Source: JACJVV01 sp047602755
GTDB taxonomy: Archaea; Nanobdellota; Nanobdellia; Woesearchaeales; JACJVV01
Length of the DNA: 64,000 nt
Assembly: GCA_047602755.1 (NCBI GenBank)
Contig: JBLKOM010000003.1
Location: 1-64,000 of the forward strand
Reading direction: 5' to 3'
A program made the position numbers and the translations under genes. Shown here one piece after another: positions 35,564 through 43,535 of the stretch. A model generated the notes under the pieces. It was given only the letters and a program-made list of their open reading frames with translations, was not told where the DNA came from and did no database searches. The first letter of the stretch is position 1. Each line of letters begins with the position of its first letter.

Positions 35564-37021
35564 CTACTTTACTATCTCCTTCATCTTCTTGATAATCTCT
35601 AGTTCGGCTAGGGTGTCTAATTTACAGTATTCTAGTAATGCTTGTTGTATTTTATCTTTATATGCTTTTTCTACATCAGTATATGTTATTTCTTCATAAA
35701 GTAATGAAGCATCTGAGCCATTATTTATTTCTAAACTATCATAACTCATTCCTGTTATTGCAGGTAATACTTTCTTTATACTTGCGCTTCCTTTTTGAGT
35801 AGAATTGTAATAATAAAAATTTTTGAATGGGTCTAAAAGATCAACAATTCTTGGTAATATCCCATTTACCCATTCTGCATATTCTGGAAAGTCTTGCGCT
35901 AGTTCTTTTAATCTAGTTATTTCAAAACTTTTGTTATAAACAATTATATCACCAGATGAGCCTAAATGATTTTTAAGACTTTTTAGAAAAGAAATTCTTG
36001 GATCATCTTTACCATCTGCAAGAAAGTAGAAATGATTGACATTTGATTCTTTATCTTCTACATGTAAACTATACTGGAAACATATTTGTTGATATGGTCT
36101 ACTATTGTCAAACATAGGAATTGCTGGTTGAATAGACTCAAAGTCAAGATAATATAAAGGATAATTTAAATTCTCTAAAAAGTGTTTTAATGCATTTTTA
36201 TCTATATATGTACTTCCATCACTACATCTTAATTGCACTTCTTGTGCTTTTGTAAGTTTTATTCCTGTAGGTATATCTTTAATTGCATTTATTCCTGAAT
36301 TGAATAATTCTAATGATTTTTTTCCTGCACGATATAAAGTAAATACATTATGTTCTGGGAGAAAACTCCAACATTCATCTGTTAAAGGACATTCATATGG
36401 TGTTTTGCAATGATTTCCTATACTAACATCAGGATATTCTTTAAGATTAATTATTTTAAACATTTCTTCTACACGTTTTTCAATTCCTTTGCCTGCTATA
36501 TCCACTTGTATTGAGATATCCTCTATTTTGAATAGAGAAGAAATATCAAGTTCTCCATCTCTGATATATTGATTATTTATAAAAAGTAAAAAACAATTTG
36601 CAATTTTTATATCTGACATTTCACAGCAATACTTTTGGAATGATACATCATGAATATTTTCTTCTTTAATACTAGTTCCTGATTTTACTTCAATTATATC
36701 AAAAGAACCATCATTATTTGGTTTTAATATATCAATTCTTGAAAAGCAATTATTTTTCATTATACCTGCTTCAAAAAGAGTTTTTCCTGTGTGAAGAAGT
36801 TCTTTAGTTTGTCTAATATTAGCCATGAAGTCATCTGATGAAATAACTATACCATCAGGATACATTTTTTGTGCAAGCAAACCAATATTCGTACCAACTT
36901 GCATCTTTTTTAATGAATCTTTAGAAGGTTCTGGGATTTTATCTTTTTCATGAACTAATTTCCAAAGATATTTAGAACATTGAAGACCTGCAAGGTATTT
37001 TGATTTTGTTAAGAGTGGCAT
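35564..37021 (-). CDS. DUF2779 protein: Cas4-like nuclease fused to DnaQ-like exonuclease
   Basis: 485 residues. The N-terminal domain has one Cys (GLQCSKYLW), a PD-(D/E)XK core (FSRIDILKPNNDGSFDIIEVKSGT) and three further Cys (NHCKTPYECPLTDECW), which together match a Cas4-like nuclease with an Fe-S cluster. The C-terminal domain is a DEDD exonuclease: YYLDFES, DIIVYNKSFEITRLKELAQDF and LLEYCKLDTLAELE. Both sets of catalytic residues seem intact. DUF2779 proteins occur in many bacteria and archaea with uncharacterised function. It is at the edge of the accessory island, on the same strand as mazG-like and DUF2075 genes. Confidence 0.85.
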   Translation of the reverse strand: MPLLTKSKYLAGLQCSKYLWKLVHEKDKIPEPSKDSLKKMQVGTNIGLLAQKMYPDGIVISSDDFMANIRQTKELLHTGKTLFEAGIMKNNCFSRIDILKPNNDGSFDIIEVKSGTSIKEENIHDVSFQKYCCEMSDIKIANCFLLFINNQYIRDGELDISSLFKIEDISIQVDIAGKGIEKRVEEMFKIINLKEYPDVSIGNHCKTPYECPLTDECWSFLPEHNVFTLYRAGKKSLELFNSGINAIKDIPTGIKLTKAQEVQLRCSDGSTYIDKNALKHFLENLNYPLYYLDFESIQPAIPMFDNSRPYQQICFQYSLHVEDKESNVNHFYFLADGKDDPRISFLKSLKNHLGSSGDIIVYNKSFEITRLKELAQDFPEYAEWVNGILPRIVDLLDPFKNFYYYNSTQKGSASIKKVLPAITGMSYDSLEINNGSDASLLYEEITYTDVEKAYKDKIQQALLEYCKLDTLAELEIIKKMKEIVK

Positions 37022-37078
37022 TTATATTTAATCTTAATTTAATAAGAATTTAAAAAGATAATTAAAATAAAAACAATC

Positions 37079-38320
37079 TTAAACATGTCTTTCAATTTTG
37101 TCTTTTATTTCTTTTATTTTAAAGTCATTTGAGGAAATGTTTCTTCCAAAGCATATTCCTTGTTGTTCAAATAATGAGACTTGGCTAAGATCTACTGGAT
37201 TTTGTTTTATTGCTTCAGATGTTGGAAGATAGCGTATTTCACCATTAACTACACCAGCACAAGTCATCCCAGTTATTCCTTTATTTAGTAAATAAACTGC
37301 ACCTGCACCTGCTTCTCTACCAAAATTTACGTCAAATGCAGAACTATTTCCTGAGCGCATTAAATGTGTTGGTCTGATTACTCTTATTTCAGGTATTTCA
37401 TATTGTCCTTCTACAAACATTCCTGATTTTTTCATGAACTCTTTCATGTTTGGATCATTTTTCATTCTTGACTTTAATTCTCTTTCAACACGTTTTCCTG
37501 CACCAAGTAATGGATAATGACCAAATGCATCAGGTTCAGCATTTTTATCTATTAAAAATCCTTCTTCGTTAATATCGTCTTTTTCAGGAATACCTTTCAT
37601 AGCTTCTGCTGTCACAATCATATAATTTCCTGCATGAACATCACTGTAAAGAACACGTTCTGTAAATGTTTTATACATATGATCATAAATAACATCAAAA
37701 TCAGGTGTAACTTCTGGAATTAGAATACAATCTGCATCACCTGCAACTCCTCCTCTAAAAGCTGAATGACCAACATATCTTCCAAAAACTTCAAGCACCA
37801 TTATTCTATTATGGGTTTTTGCAGTTGTCTTTAAATCTTCAATTGCATTTGAAATATTGTTTAAAGTTGAATCTCCTCCAACACTATAAGTTTGTAAATC
37901 AAGATCCATTGTTTTTGGTGCATGATTTGTAGGAATTCCATTATTGCATAAATCAATAACTACACTTCCACTATCATCTCCACCACTTACTACTAATGCA
38001 TCAATTTTATGTTTAAGAAGACCTTGTTTTATTCTTTCATATTTATTATCATCTTTTATTTTTGAGATCTTTACTCTGGAATGGCCTGCCTCACTCCCTG
38101 CAACTGTTGCACTAAAAATACTTAAACGTGTAGAAGTTAATTTGGTTAGTTTTTCTTCAGGCATATCGACTAGATTATATAATCCGGCATAACCATTGGG
38201 TATTACTACTGGTATTATTCCTAAAGCATTTGCCATTGATGCAATACCTTTAATTACTGCATTTAAACCGCCACAGTCACCACCTGAAGTTATTATCCCA
38301 ATTCTGTTAATTTTTTGCAT
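37079..38320 (-). CDS. pfp: 6-phosphofructokinase, likely PPi-dependent
   Basis: 413 residues. RIGIITSGGDCGGLNAVIKGI is the phosphate-binding N-terminus. ALVVSGGDDSGSVVIDL carries GGDD, whereas ATP-dependent enzymes have GGDG; the Asp marks PPi use. PKTMDLDLQTYSVGGDSTLN replaces the common PKTIDND, keeping both catalytic Asp. EVFGRYVGHSAFRGGVAGDADCILIPE is the sugar-binding segment. It phosphorylates fructose 6-phosphate with pyrophosphate, reversible in glycolysis and gluconeogenesis. It is monocistronic. Confidence 0.9.
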   Translation of the reverse strand: MQKINRIGIITSGGDCGGLNAVIKGIASMANALGIIPVVIPNGYAGLYNLVDMPEEKLTKLTSTRLSIFSATVAGSEAGHSRVKISKIKDDNKYERIKQGLLKHKIDALVVSGGDDSGSVVIDLCNNGIPTNHAPKTMDLDLQTYSVGGDSTLNNISNAIEDLKTTAKTHNRIMVLEVFGRYVGHSAFRGGVAGDADCILIPEVTPDFDVIYDHMYKTFTERVLYSDVHAGNYMIVTAEAMKGIPEKDDINEEGFLIDKNAEPDAFGHYPLLGAGKRVERELKSRMKNDPNMKEFMKKSGMFVEGQYEIPEIRVIRPTHLMRSGNSSAFDVNFGREAGAGAVYLLNKGITGMTCAGVVNGEIRYLPTSEAIKQNPVDLSQVSLFEQQGICFGRNISSNDFKIKEIKDKIERHV

Positions 38321-38430
38321 AATTAAATTTGTTTGATGGTTATATAAAAAGATTTTTGTTAGGACAATAGTGTAATTTAGAAAACAAGAAAGAAATATAT
38401 TACCCCAAAAGAATTATATTAAAATATTAA

Positions 38431-38877
38431 CTAATTTACAAATTGATGTTTTATCTTTTTTAATGAGGTCAAAGAATGTGTTCTACTAAACCCAAATTGC
38501 TGAATAGCATTCTTAATATAAGAATAATATTCATCTATATCTTTGGTATGAAGTTTAATTATTAATTCATACTCTCCTGTACAAATATCAATACTCTCCA
38601 CACGAGAATCTTTAGCTACTTTTTCAGCAACTTGTTCGGGGTCTGAATATTTTGTAGGGTCTAAATTAACCATAATGATAGTAGAATGTCCTTCATTAAT
38701 CTTTTTTAAATCAAATACAGCATTGTAGCATTTAATCGCACCTTCTTTTTCAAGTTTTTTTATATTGTAATGTATAGTAGTAGATGGTTCTTTTAGTTTT
38801 TTAGCTATTCGTGCAATTTGTGGTGTGCAATATCCTTGCTTGAAAAGTTCAATTAGTTTTGGTCGTATATCTTTCAT
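38431..38877 (-). CDS. Lrp/AsnC family transcriptional regulator
   Basis: 148 residues. The N-terminal 55 residues hold a winged HTH (LFKQGYCTPQIARIAKKLKEPSTTIHYNIKKLEKEGAI). The remainder is a RAM/AsnC ligand-binding domain (STIIMVNLDPTKYSDPEQVAEKVAKDSRVESIDICTGEYELIIKLHTKD). Paired operator-like repeats lie immediately upstream between this gene and the divergent aromatic operon, suggesting autoregulation and control of that operon, possibly in response to an aromatic amino acid. Confidence 0.9.
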   Translation of the reverse strand: MKDIRPKLIELFKQGYCTPQIARIAKKLKEPSTTIHYNIKKLEKEGAIKCYNAVFDLKKINEGHSTIIMVNLDPTKYSDPEQVAEKVAKDSRVESIDICTGEYELIIKLHTKDIDEYYSYIKNAIQQFGFSRTHSLTSLKKIKHQFVN

Positions 38878-38880
38878 AAT

Positions 38881-38943
38881 ATTGAATAATATTCAATAAT
38901 TTATAAATTTTTTGTTATTTATTTGAATAATATTTAATAATAT
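38881..38943. promoter_or_regulatory. Paired Lrp-like operators
   Basis: Two direct copies of ttgaataatatt begin at 38882 and 38923, 41 bp apart (about four helical turns). The first lies in an odd-centred 17-bp palindrome, attgaataatattcaat (38881-38897). The second is a one-mismatch version, ttgaataatatttaa. They sit between the Lrp gene and the divergent four-TM/BacA-like/TyrA operon. Confidence 0.7.
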
Positions 38944-38972
38944 ATAATAAGGTTAATGAATTCTTAATTTTT

Positions 38973-39374
38973 ATGACAAACACAAAACAACTTACCTTAA
39001 TGTTATGCTTACCTGCATTAACAGGTGCAATAACTATTGCAAGTATGAATGGTTTACTTTCCATGCAACATGCAATAACAACAGGACTTACATTACTTGC
39101 AGGTCCAGGTACATTAATTACAGCAGCAATGCATGAAGGTAATATGAGTCAAAGATTAGCAGGTGCAATAATTGCACTTGGTATTGCAAGCATTGCAACA
39201 TTAGTTGCTGCTGAATTTGGAATACTACTCATTCAGATAATAAATGAAAAAATTATACGTATTGCAGGAGGTATTGCCATTATTGCTATTGGTTTGATTA
39301 TAATAGGAATAAATATTCCTGAGAAATTACCAGTAATAGTAATGGGTTTAATTGTAAGTTTTATACTAAAGTAG
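38973..39374 (+). CDS. Hypothetical membrane protein
   Basis: 133 residues with about four membrane helices and a very high Ile/Ala/Gly content, including LTLMLCLPALTGAITIASM, MQHAITTGLTLLAGPGTLITAAM, GAIIALGIASIATLVAAEFGILL and the last two hydrophobic stretches. I do not recognise a family. It is the first gene of an apparent operon with the BacA-like and TyrA genes (gaps of 10 and 10 bp), under the Lrp-like operators. A transport role for an aromatic compound is possible. Confidence 0.6.
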   Translation: MTNTKQLTLMLCLPALTGAITIASMNGLLSMQHAITTGLTLLAGPGTLITAAMHEGNMSQRLAGAIIALGIASIATLVAAEFGILLIQIINEKIIRIAGGIAIIAIGLIIIGINIPEKLPVIVMGLIVSFILK

Positions 39375-39383
39375 GAAATTAAA

Positions 39384-40010
39384 ATGGAACTAACACTAGA
39401 AGAAAGGGCAAACTCAGAAATTATAGCTTTACCTAGAACAAACTTTCAAGGACAATTAAGTGGTAATTTTCGAGATGTAATTGCAACTCTTGGACCAAGT
39501 GGCACTGATTCAGAAAATGTTGCAAAACAACTAATACAACAACAAGTAGCAAGAGAAATAGTATTATGTAAATCATTTCGTGAGTCATTAGAATATGCAA
39601 GAAAAAATAATACATATTTACTTATTCCAGCTGCATACATTGACAAAGATGATCAAGGAAAACTTTGTGATTCATGGGGGAGAATGCATTTTGAATTAAT
39701 GGATGAGTTTAAAATAAAAGATGTATTTGAAAGACCATTACAAGAATTATGTATTGCAAAAAAAAGAGATGTAATAAACCCTAATAGCATAATTATTCAT
39801 CCAGCAACTGAGAATTTTGTAGATAGATATGTTGATTCAAAAGTTAGAAGATATTATTCAAAATCAAAACCTGAAGCTGTACAAAGATGCAGTTTAGAAA
39901 ATTTTGATATGTGTATAGGTTCAGTACCTGTTGTTGAGCAATTCGCAAATTTAGAGATTATTAAAAGATTTAGTCCAACAATGGTATGGATTTTATATCA
40001 ACAAAGATGA
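39384..40010 (+). CDS. BacA-like prephenate decarboxylase / prephenate dehydratase homologue
   Basis: 208 residues without an ACT domain. VIATLGPSGTDSENVAKQLI is the prephenate-binding start (BacA: TLGPEGTSSEYAAK). LLIPAAYIDKDD corresponds to the BacA IVPHAYDG region, IIIHPATENFVDRYV to VSHPSPINLIKYF, and NLEIIKRFSPTMVWILY to the C-terminal FVKTFKSIPMSWSLF. The TRF motif needed for prephenate dehydratase is absent. BacA removes CO2 from prephenate without aromatisation, in bacilysin synthesis. The alternative is a divergent dehydratase. It is encoded immediately before TyrA. Confidence 0.65.
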   Translation: MELTLEERANSEIIALPRTNFQGQLSGNFRDVIATLGPSGTDSENVAKQLIQQQVAREIVLCKSFRESLEYARKNNTYLLIPAAYIDKDDQGKLCDSWGRMHFELMDEFKIKDVFERPLQELCIAKKRDVINPNSIIIHPATENFVDRYVDSKVRRYYSKSKPEAVQRCSLENFDMCIGSVPVVEQFANLEIIKRFSPTMVWILYQQR

Positions 40011-40019
40011 GGTAAAAAA

Positions 40020-40760
40020 ATGAAAACAATAGGAATAATAGGATTTGGACAAATGGGTAGATTTATTGCTTTAAAATTGAAGCAAGATTTTAGATTATTT
40101 TTTTTTGATACTAGTCCTAAAATAAAATCCGCAAAAGGAATAATAAAGACTTCACTAAAAAAAGTAGCATCATGCGATATTATAGTAATATGTGTACCAA
40201 TTAGAAGATTTGAAGAAACATTACATAAAATAAAAAAGATTGTAAAACCAGGCACATTAATTTGTGATATATGCTCTATAAAAGTTCAAACTGCAAAAGC
40301 TATGTTAGAAATACTACCAACAAATGTTGAACTTATTGGGCTTCATCCATTATTTGGACCACAAAGTGGAGCTAATGGTATTAATGGAAAGAAAATAGTA
40401 GTATGCCCTATTCGAACAAAGAATGAATTTAAAATAAAGACATTTCTTGAGAAAAAGGGATTACAAGTAATTTTAGCAACACCTGATGAACATGATAAAG
40501 CGATGGCAAAGACTGCTGTATTATCACATTTTATTGGTCGTGCATTAGTTGAATTAAATATTACAGATGATAGAATAAATGAACCTTCATTTGAAATATT
40601 ACTTCAATTAAAAAATATGCTTAAAGAAGATAGTGAAGAACTTTTTATAGATATTCAAACTAAAAATAAATTTGCAAGCATACACAGGAAAAGATTTATT
40701 GAGAAAATAAAAGATTTAGACAAAAGAATAGAAATGTGTAATAATATTAAAACTCCATAA
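40020..40760 (+). CDS. tyrA: Prephenate dehydrogenase
   Basis: 246 residues. TIGIIGFGQMGRFIALKL is the NAD-binding motif, and CDIIVICVPIRRFEETL follows. DICSIKVQTAKAM and ELIGLHPLFGPQSGA carry the Ser and the catalytic His (LHPLFGP). TPDEHDKAMAKTAVLSHFIGRALVE completes the domain. It oxidatively decarboxylates prephenate to 4-hydroxyphenylpyruvate for tyrosine. It is shorter than E. coli TyrA as it lacks chorismate mutase. The gene starts 10 bp after the BacA-like gene. Confidence 0.88.
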   Translation: MKTIGIIGFGQMGRFIALKLKQDFRLFFFDTSPKIKSAKGIIKTSLKKVASCDIIVICVPIRRFEETLHKIKKIVKPGTLICDICSIKVQTAKAMLEILPTNVELIGLHPLFGPQSGANGINGKKIVVCPIRTKNEFKIKTFLEKKGLQVILATPDEHDKAMAKTAVLSHFIGRALVELNITDDRINEPSFEILLQLKNMLKEDSEELFIDIQTKNKFASIHRKRFIEKIKDLDKRIEMCNNIKTP

Positions 40761-40828
40761 AAATATAACTACTTAACAATGACGAAAATAAAAACATTTA
40801 TAAATGATTAAATCCTTTGAGGTGAGAA

Positions 40829-41971
40829 ATGAAACAATCAAACCAAAACAAAGATGAAACATTAGAATCTAAAGTAAAAAAAACCAGATTAAGAAGTTTA
40901 ATTACTGCAGGAATGGGATTAGTTGCAGCTGGAATGATTACTTTTCTTGGTTATAATAATTGGAGAAATCAACCAGTCTTTCATGATGACTTAAATGCAG
41001 TTGCTCCAAGAAGTTTTAATTTAGAATCTATTACAGAAGCAAATCAATTTCTTTTAGATTTCCCTTCTGAAATACCAGGAGCATCATCTGTTGATAAATA
41101 TATTACTCCTGATGCAAGATATACTTTAGTGCATATAAGGCAAACTCATGATGAGGATGGAATTTTAAAAATTATAGATTCAGTTTATGACCACTTTTTT
41201 TTAGGTAATATGCCTGTTAAAACATTAGATAATCTAAAAAATTTCATAGACATTTATGACGCTTTTATTAGGACGATAAATCTTGTAGAAGACATAGCTA
41301 ATAATCAAAAGAACATCCATGACATAGTTGATCAAATAACAGATAATCATCCAGATGTTCCTATCTTTTTAGAAGGCTATGCTATAGAGGATAGACAGCA
41401 AGTAGAAAATTTTACTAATTTAACTGATATGTTGTATGAGTCTATTTCAACTAGATTAATAAACAATCAACATTATGCACAAGATATAAGGACTGCATTA
41501 TCTTTCATGAGGCTTCATAGAAATTCTATTGATAATCAGCAAGATGGAATGTTTGAAACATATGATGAGATCATGGAAAAATCAAAAGAATATACAAAAA
41601 TAATTGATAGAGCTATGTACTATCCAGGTGGTACTGAATTATTAAGTAGAAAAAAATATTTGAATCTACATCCTGCAGAAACCGCAGAAGCACATTCTAG
41701 TATTAATAGAGAGGAATATACTGCTGATATGTCAGAAAAAAGAGAAGATGCTGCTTTACAACTGATTTCTGATTTAGGTTCAACTTATTCGATTATAATA
41801 TATGGTGCAGCACATGCGTGGGGCGGAAATAAGTCATTTGGTAGAAGTTATCCCACTGAAGGAAGATTATCTATGAAAGATAATATTGCAGAATGGAATA
41901 AAAGAAATCCTGATAAAAAATTCTCTTTAATAGAAATAACTCCTGAAAGCCATATTAAAAGAGAATATTAA
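40829..41971 (+). CDS. Membrane-anchored protein, possible TIKI/TraB-like fold
   Basis: 380 residues. After a basic N-terminus (residues 1-24) there is one signal anchor (LITAGMGLVAAGMITFLGY), placing the rest outside. The motifs YTLVHIRQTHDED near residue 95, VPIFLEGYA near 175 and SIIIYGAAHAWGGN near 325 have the H, E and G-A-A-H spacing seen in TIKI/EreA/ChaN/TraB-like hydrolases. This fold call is an inference. An anti-parallel helical middle (residues 110-250) intervenes. SD GAGGTG lies just ahead of the start. Monocistronic. Confidence 0.5.
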   Translation: MKQSNQNKDETLESKVKKTRLRSLITAGMGLVAAGMITFLGYNNWRNQPVFHDDLNAVAPRSFNLESITEANQFLLDFPSEIPGASSVDKYITPDARYTLVHIRQTHDEDGILKIIDSVYDHFFLGNMPVKTLDNLKNFIDIYDAFIRTINLVEDIANNQKNIHDIVDQITDNHPDVPIFLEGYAIEDRQQVENFTNLTDMLYESISTRLINNQHYAQDIRTALSFMRLHRNSIDNQQDGMFETYDEIMEKSKEYTKIIDRAMYYPGGTELLSRKKYLNLHPAETAEAHSSINREEYTADMSEKREDAALQLISDLGSTYSIIIYGAAHAWGGNKSFGRSYPTEGRLSMKDNIAEWNKRNPDKKFSLIEITPESHIKREY

Positions 41972-42044
41972 TTACTTTTTTGGATTGTTTGAATAAAATT
42001 TTTGAAACCATCTTTTTGATTGCATCTCATACCTTGCATTCTAG

Positions 42045-43382
42045 CTAAATAATCTTATCCTCACAAACATACATAAAAGGTTTATATCGTGAACCATCAT
42101 TATACAAGTAACAAACTTCAGAACTTGAAGGAAACATAATCTCTTTTTTTACTCTAAAAACATCAAATTTTTGATTTAAAGGTTTTGTTTGATAAACTAA
42201 CTTAATATCAGGGATTGTCCCAACAACATTGAAAGAAACAACTTCTTCTATGTTACTTATGCATGAAGCATCAAAATACTCAGGTAATAAACCATATGAA
42301 TCTAATCTTAAAGCATCTATAAAAGGCAATTTAAATGTTACTTGATACTTTCTATCACTTAAAAGAACTTCAGTATATTTTACTACTTCAACAGATGTTT
42401 GAAAAACTTTTGCATCAATAAATAAATTCTCTCCCTCAGATAATGATTCATTAATTTGTTGAATTTGTTGAGAAACATCTAAACCTTTAGTAACATGTAA
42501 AGCATATGCAACAGAACTTAAAGCAACTTTGTAAGTAGCAGGAATTTTATCAATATTAATATCAGAAAATTCACAAAAATTAAGCAAAGATGATGATAAA
42601 TAATATGATAAATTAATTTTATCTCCTAACTCTGAAAAATCTTTTATTTGAAGCAACATTTCTAATCTTGAATCAAGTAAAGTTGGTAGATCTGACTTAG
42701 CAATTCTATTAGATATTGATAAAAAAAATAATTTAAGATATTCAATATCTTCCTGAGGTAAAACTAAATCCAAATTTTTTAAATAAATATCCTCAATAAA
42801 ATTGTATAATTCACCATTTATTATATCATTCCTCATAAATTCACTAACATCAACTACATAAGCTTGACCAATATTATCTTTTACACAAATCATATGAGAC
42901 ACACCGAAACCCATAGAAAAACCATTACAAGAATTTAAAAGAGTAGTTTTATACATCGCTTTAATTAATTCTTTTTTGTTATCTAAACTCTCAAACAAAC
43001 TATTTGGTCTATGAATTTCTTTTTCATCTAATACAAAATCTGCATCCAATGATAAATCACTCATAACAAGCATTTTAGAATTAGAAGAATGAATTAATCC
43101 ATTATAAGGAATTACAGAATACCCTTTACCACGTAAAATATTCAAAGCATTATTACTATTAATTGCTTCTTTATTAGGATCTTGAGTAAAACTTCTACCT
43201 TTATCATCATAAGATTGTTCATAAAATACTTTAACTCTTCGATGCTCAACACCAAAATCACCAGTAATTACTACAGGAAAAGTAATACCATGACAACCAC
43301 CTAATCCTTCTGAAGATTTAAATTCCATAACTGCAGGATATTTCCCTCTATCATCTTCAATAATAATATCTAAGCTTTTCAT
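42045..43382 (-). CDS. Hypothetical protein
   Basis: 445 residues, soluble. The first 100 residues are beta-rich (KSLDIIIEDDRGKYPAVMEFKSSEGL, PVVITGDFGVEHRRVKVFYEQ), and the central part contains KGYSVIPYNGLIHSSNSKMLVMSDLSLD followed by ICVKDNIGQAYVVDVSEFM. That order is faintly reminiscent of a degenerate aminoglycoside-phosphotransferase-like fold, but the catalytic residues are not clear. I do not assign a family. Single gene, divergent from purL. Confidence 0.5.
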   Translation of the reverse strand: MKSLDIIIEDDRGKYPAVMEFKSSEGLGGCHGITFPVVITGDFGVEHRRVKVFYEQSYDDKGRSFTQDPNKEAINSNNALNILRGKGYSVIPYNGLIHSSNSKMLVMSDLSLDADFVLDEKEIHRPNSLFESLDNKKELIKAMYKTTLLNSCNGFSMGFGVSHMICVKDNIGQAYVVDVSEFMRNDIINGELYNFIEDIYLKNLDLVLPQEDIEYLKLFFLSISNRIAKSDLPTLLDSRLEMLLQIKDFSELGDKINLSYYLSSSLLNFCEFSDINIDKIPATYKVALSSVAYALHVTKGLDVSQQIQQINESLSEGENLFIDAKVFQTSVEVVKYTEVLLSDRKYQVTFKLPFIDALRLDSYGLLPEYFDASCISNIEEVVSFNVVGTIPDIKLVYQTKPLNQKFDVFRVKKEIMFPSSSEVCYLYNDGSRYKPFMYVCEDKII

Positions 43383-43442
43383 ATATTATAAAAATCAAAA
43401 GATACATAAAAATATATCTAATAAATACTTATTTTAGTGTTG

Positions 43443-43471
43443 TTTTTGTCCTGAATTTGAGACGACAAAAA
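43443..43471. promoter_or_regulatory. Inverted repeat upstream of the purine operon
   Basis: TTTTTGTC (43443-43450) and GACAAAAA (43464-43471) are perfect 8-bp inverted arms with a 13-nt spacer, 65 bp upstream of purL. It may be a repressor operator or RNA hairpin. No other part of the operon has a comparable element. Confidence 0.5.
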
Positions 43472-43535
43472 TTAGGAACTTTTATTAATAAGCTATGTAA
43501 AAAAAGTAAATAGAATAATAACCAAATGTGATTAA

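Noticed and set aside
28577..37021. Integrated element using tRNA-Leu as attachment site
   Set aside because: I could not find a second copy of the tRNA 3' end near the far edge and saw no integrase in the island.
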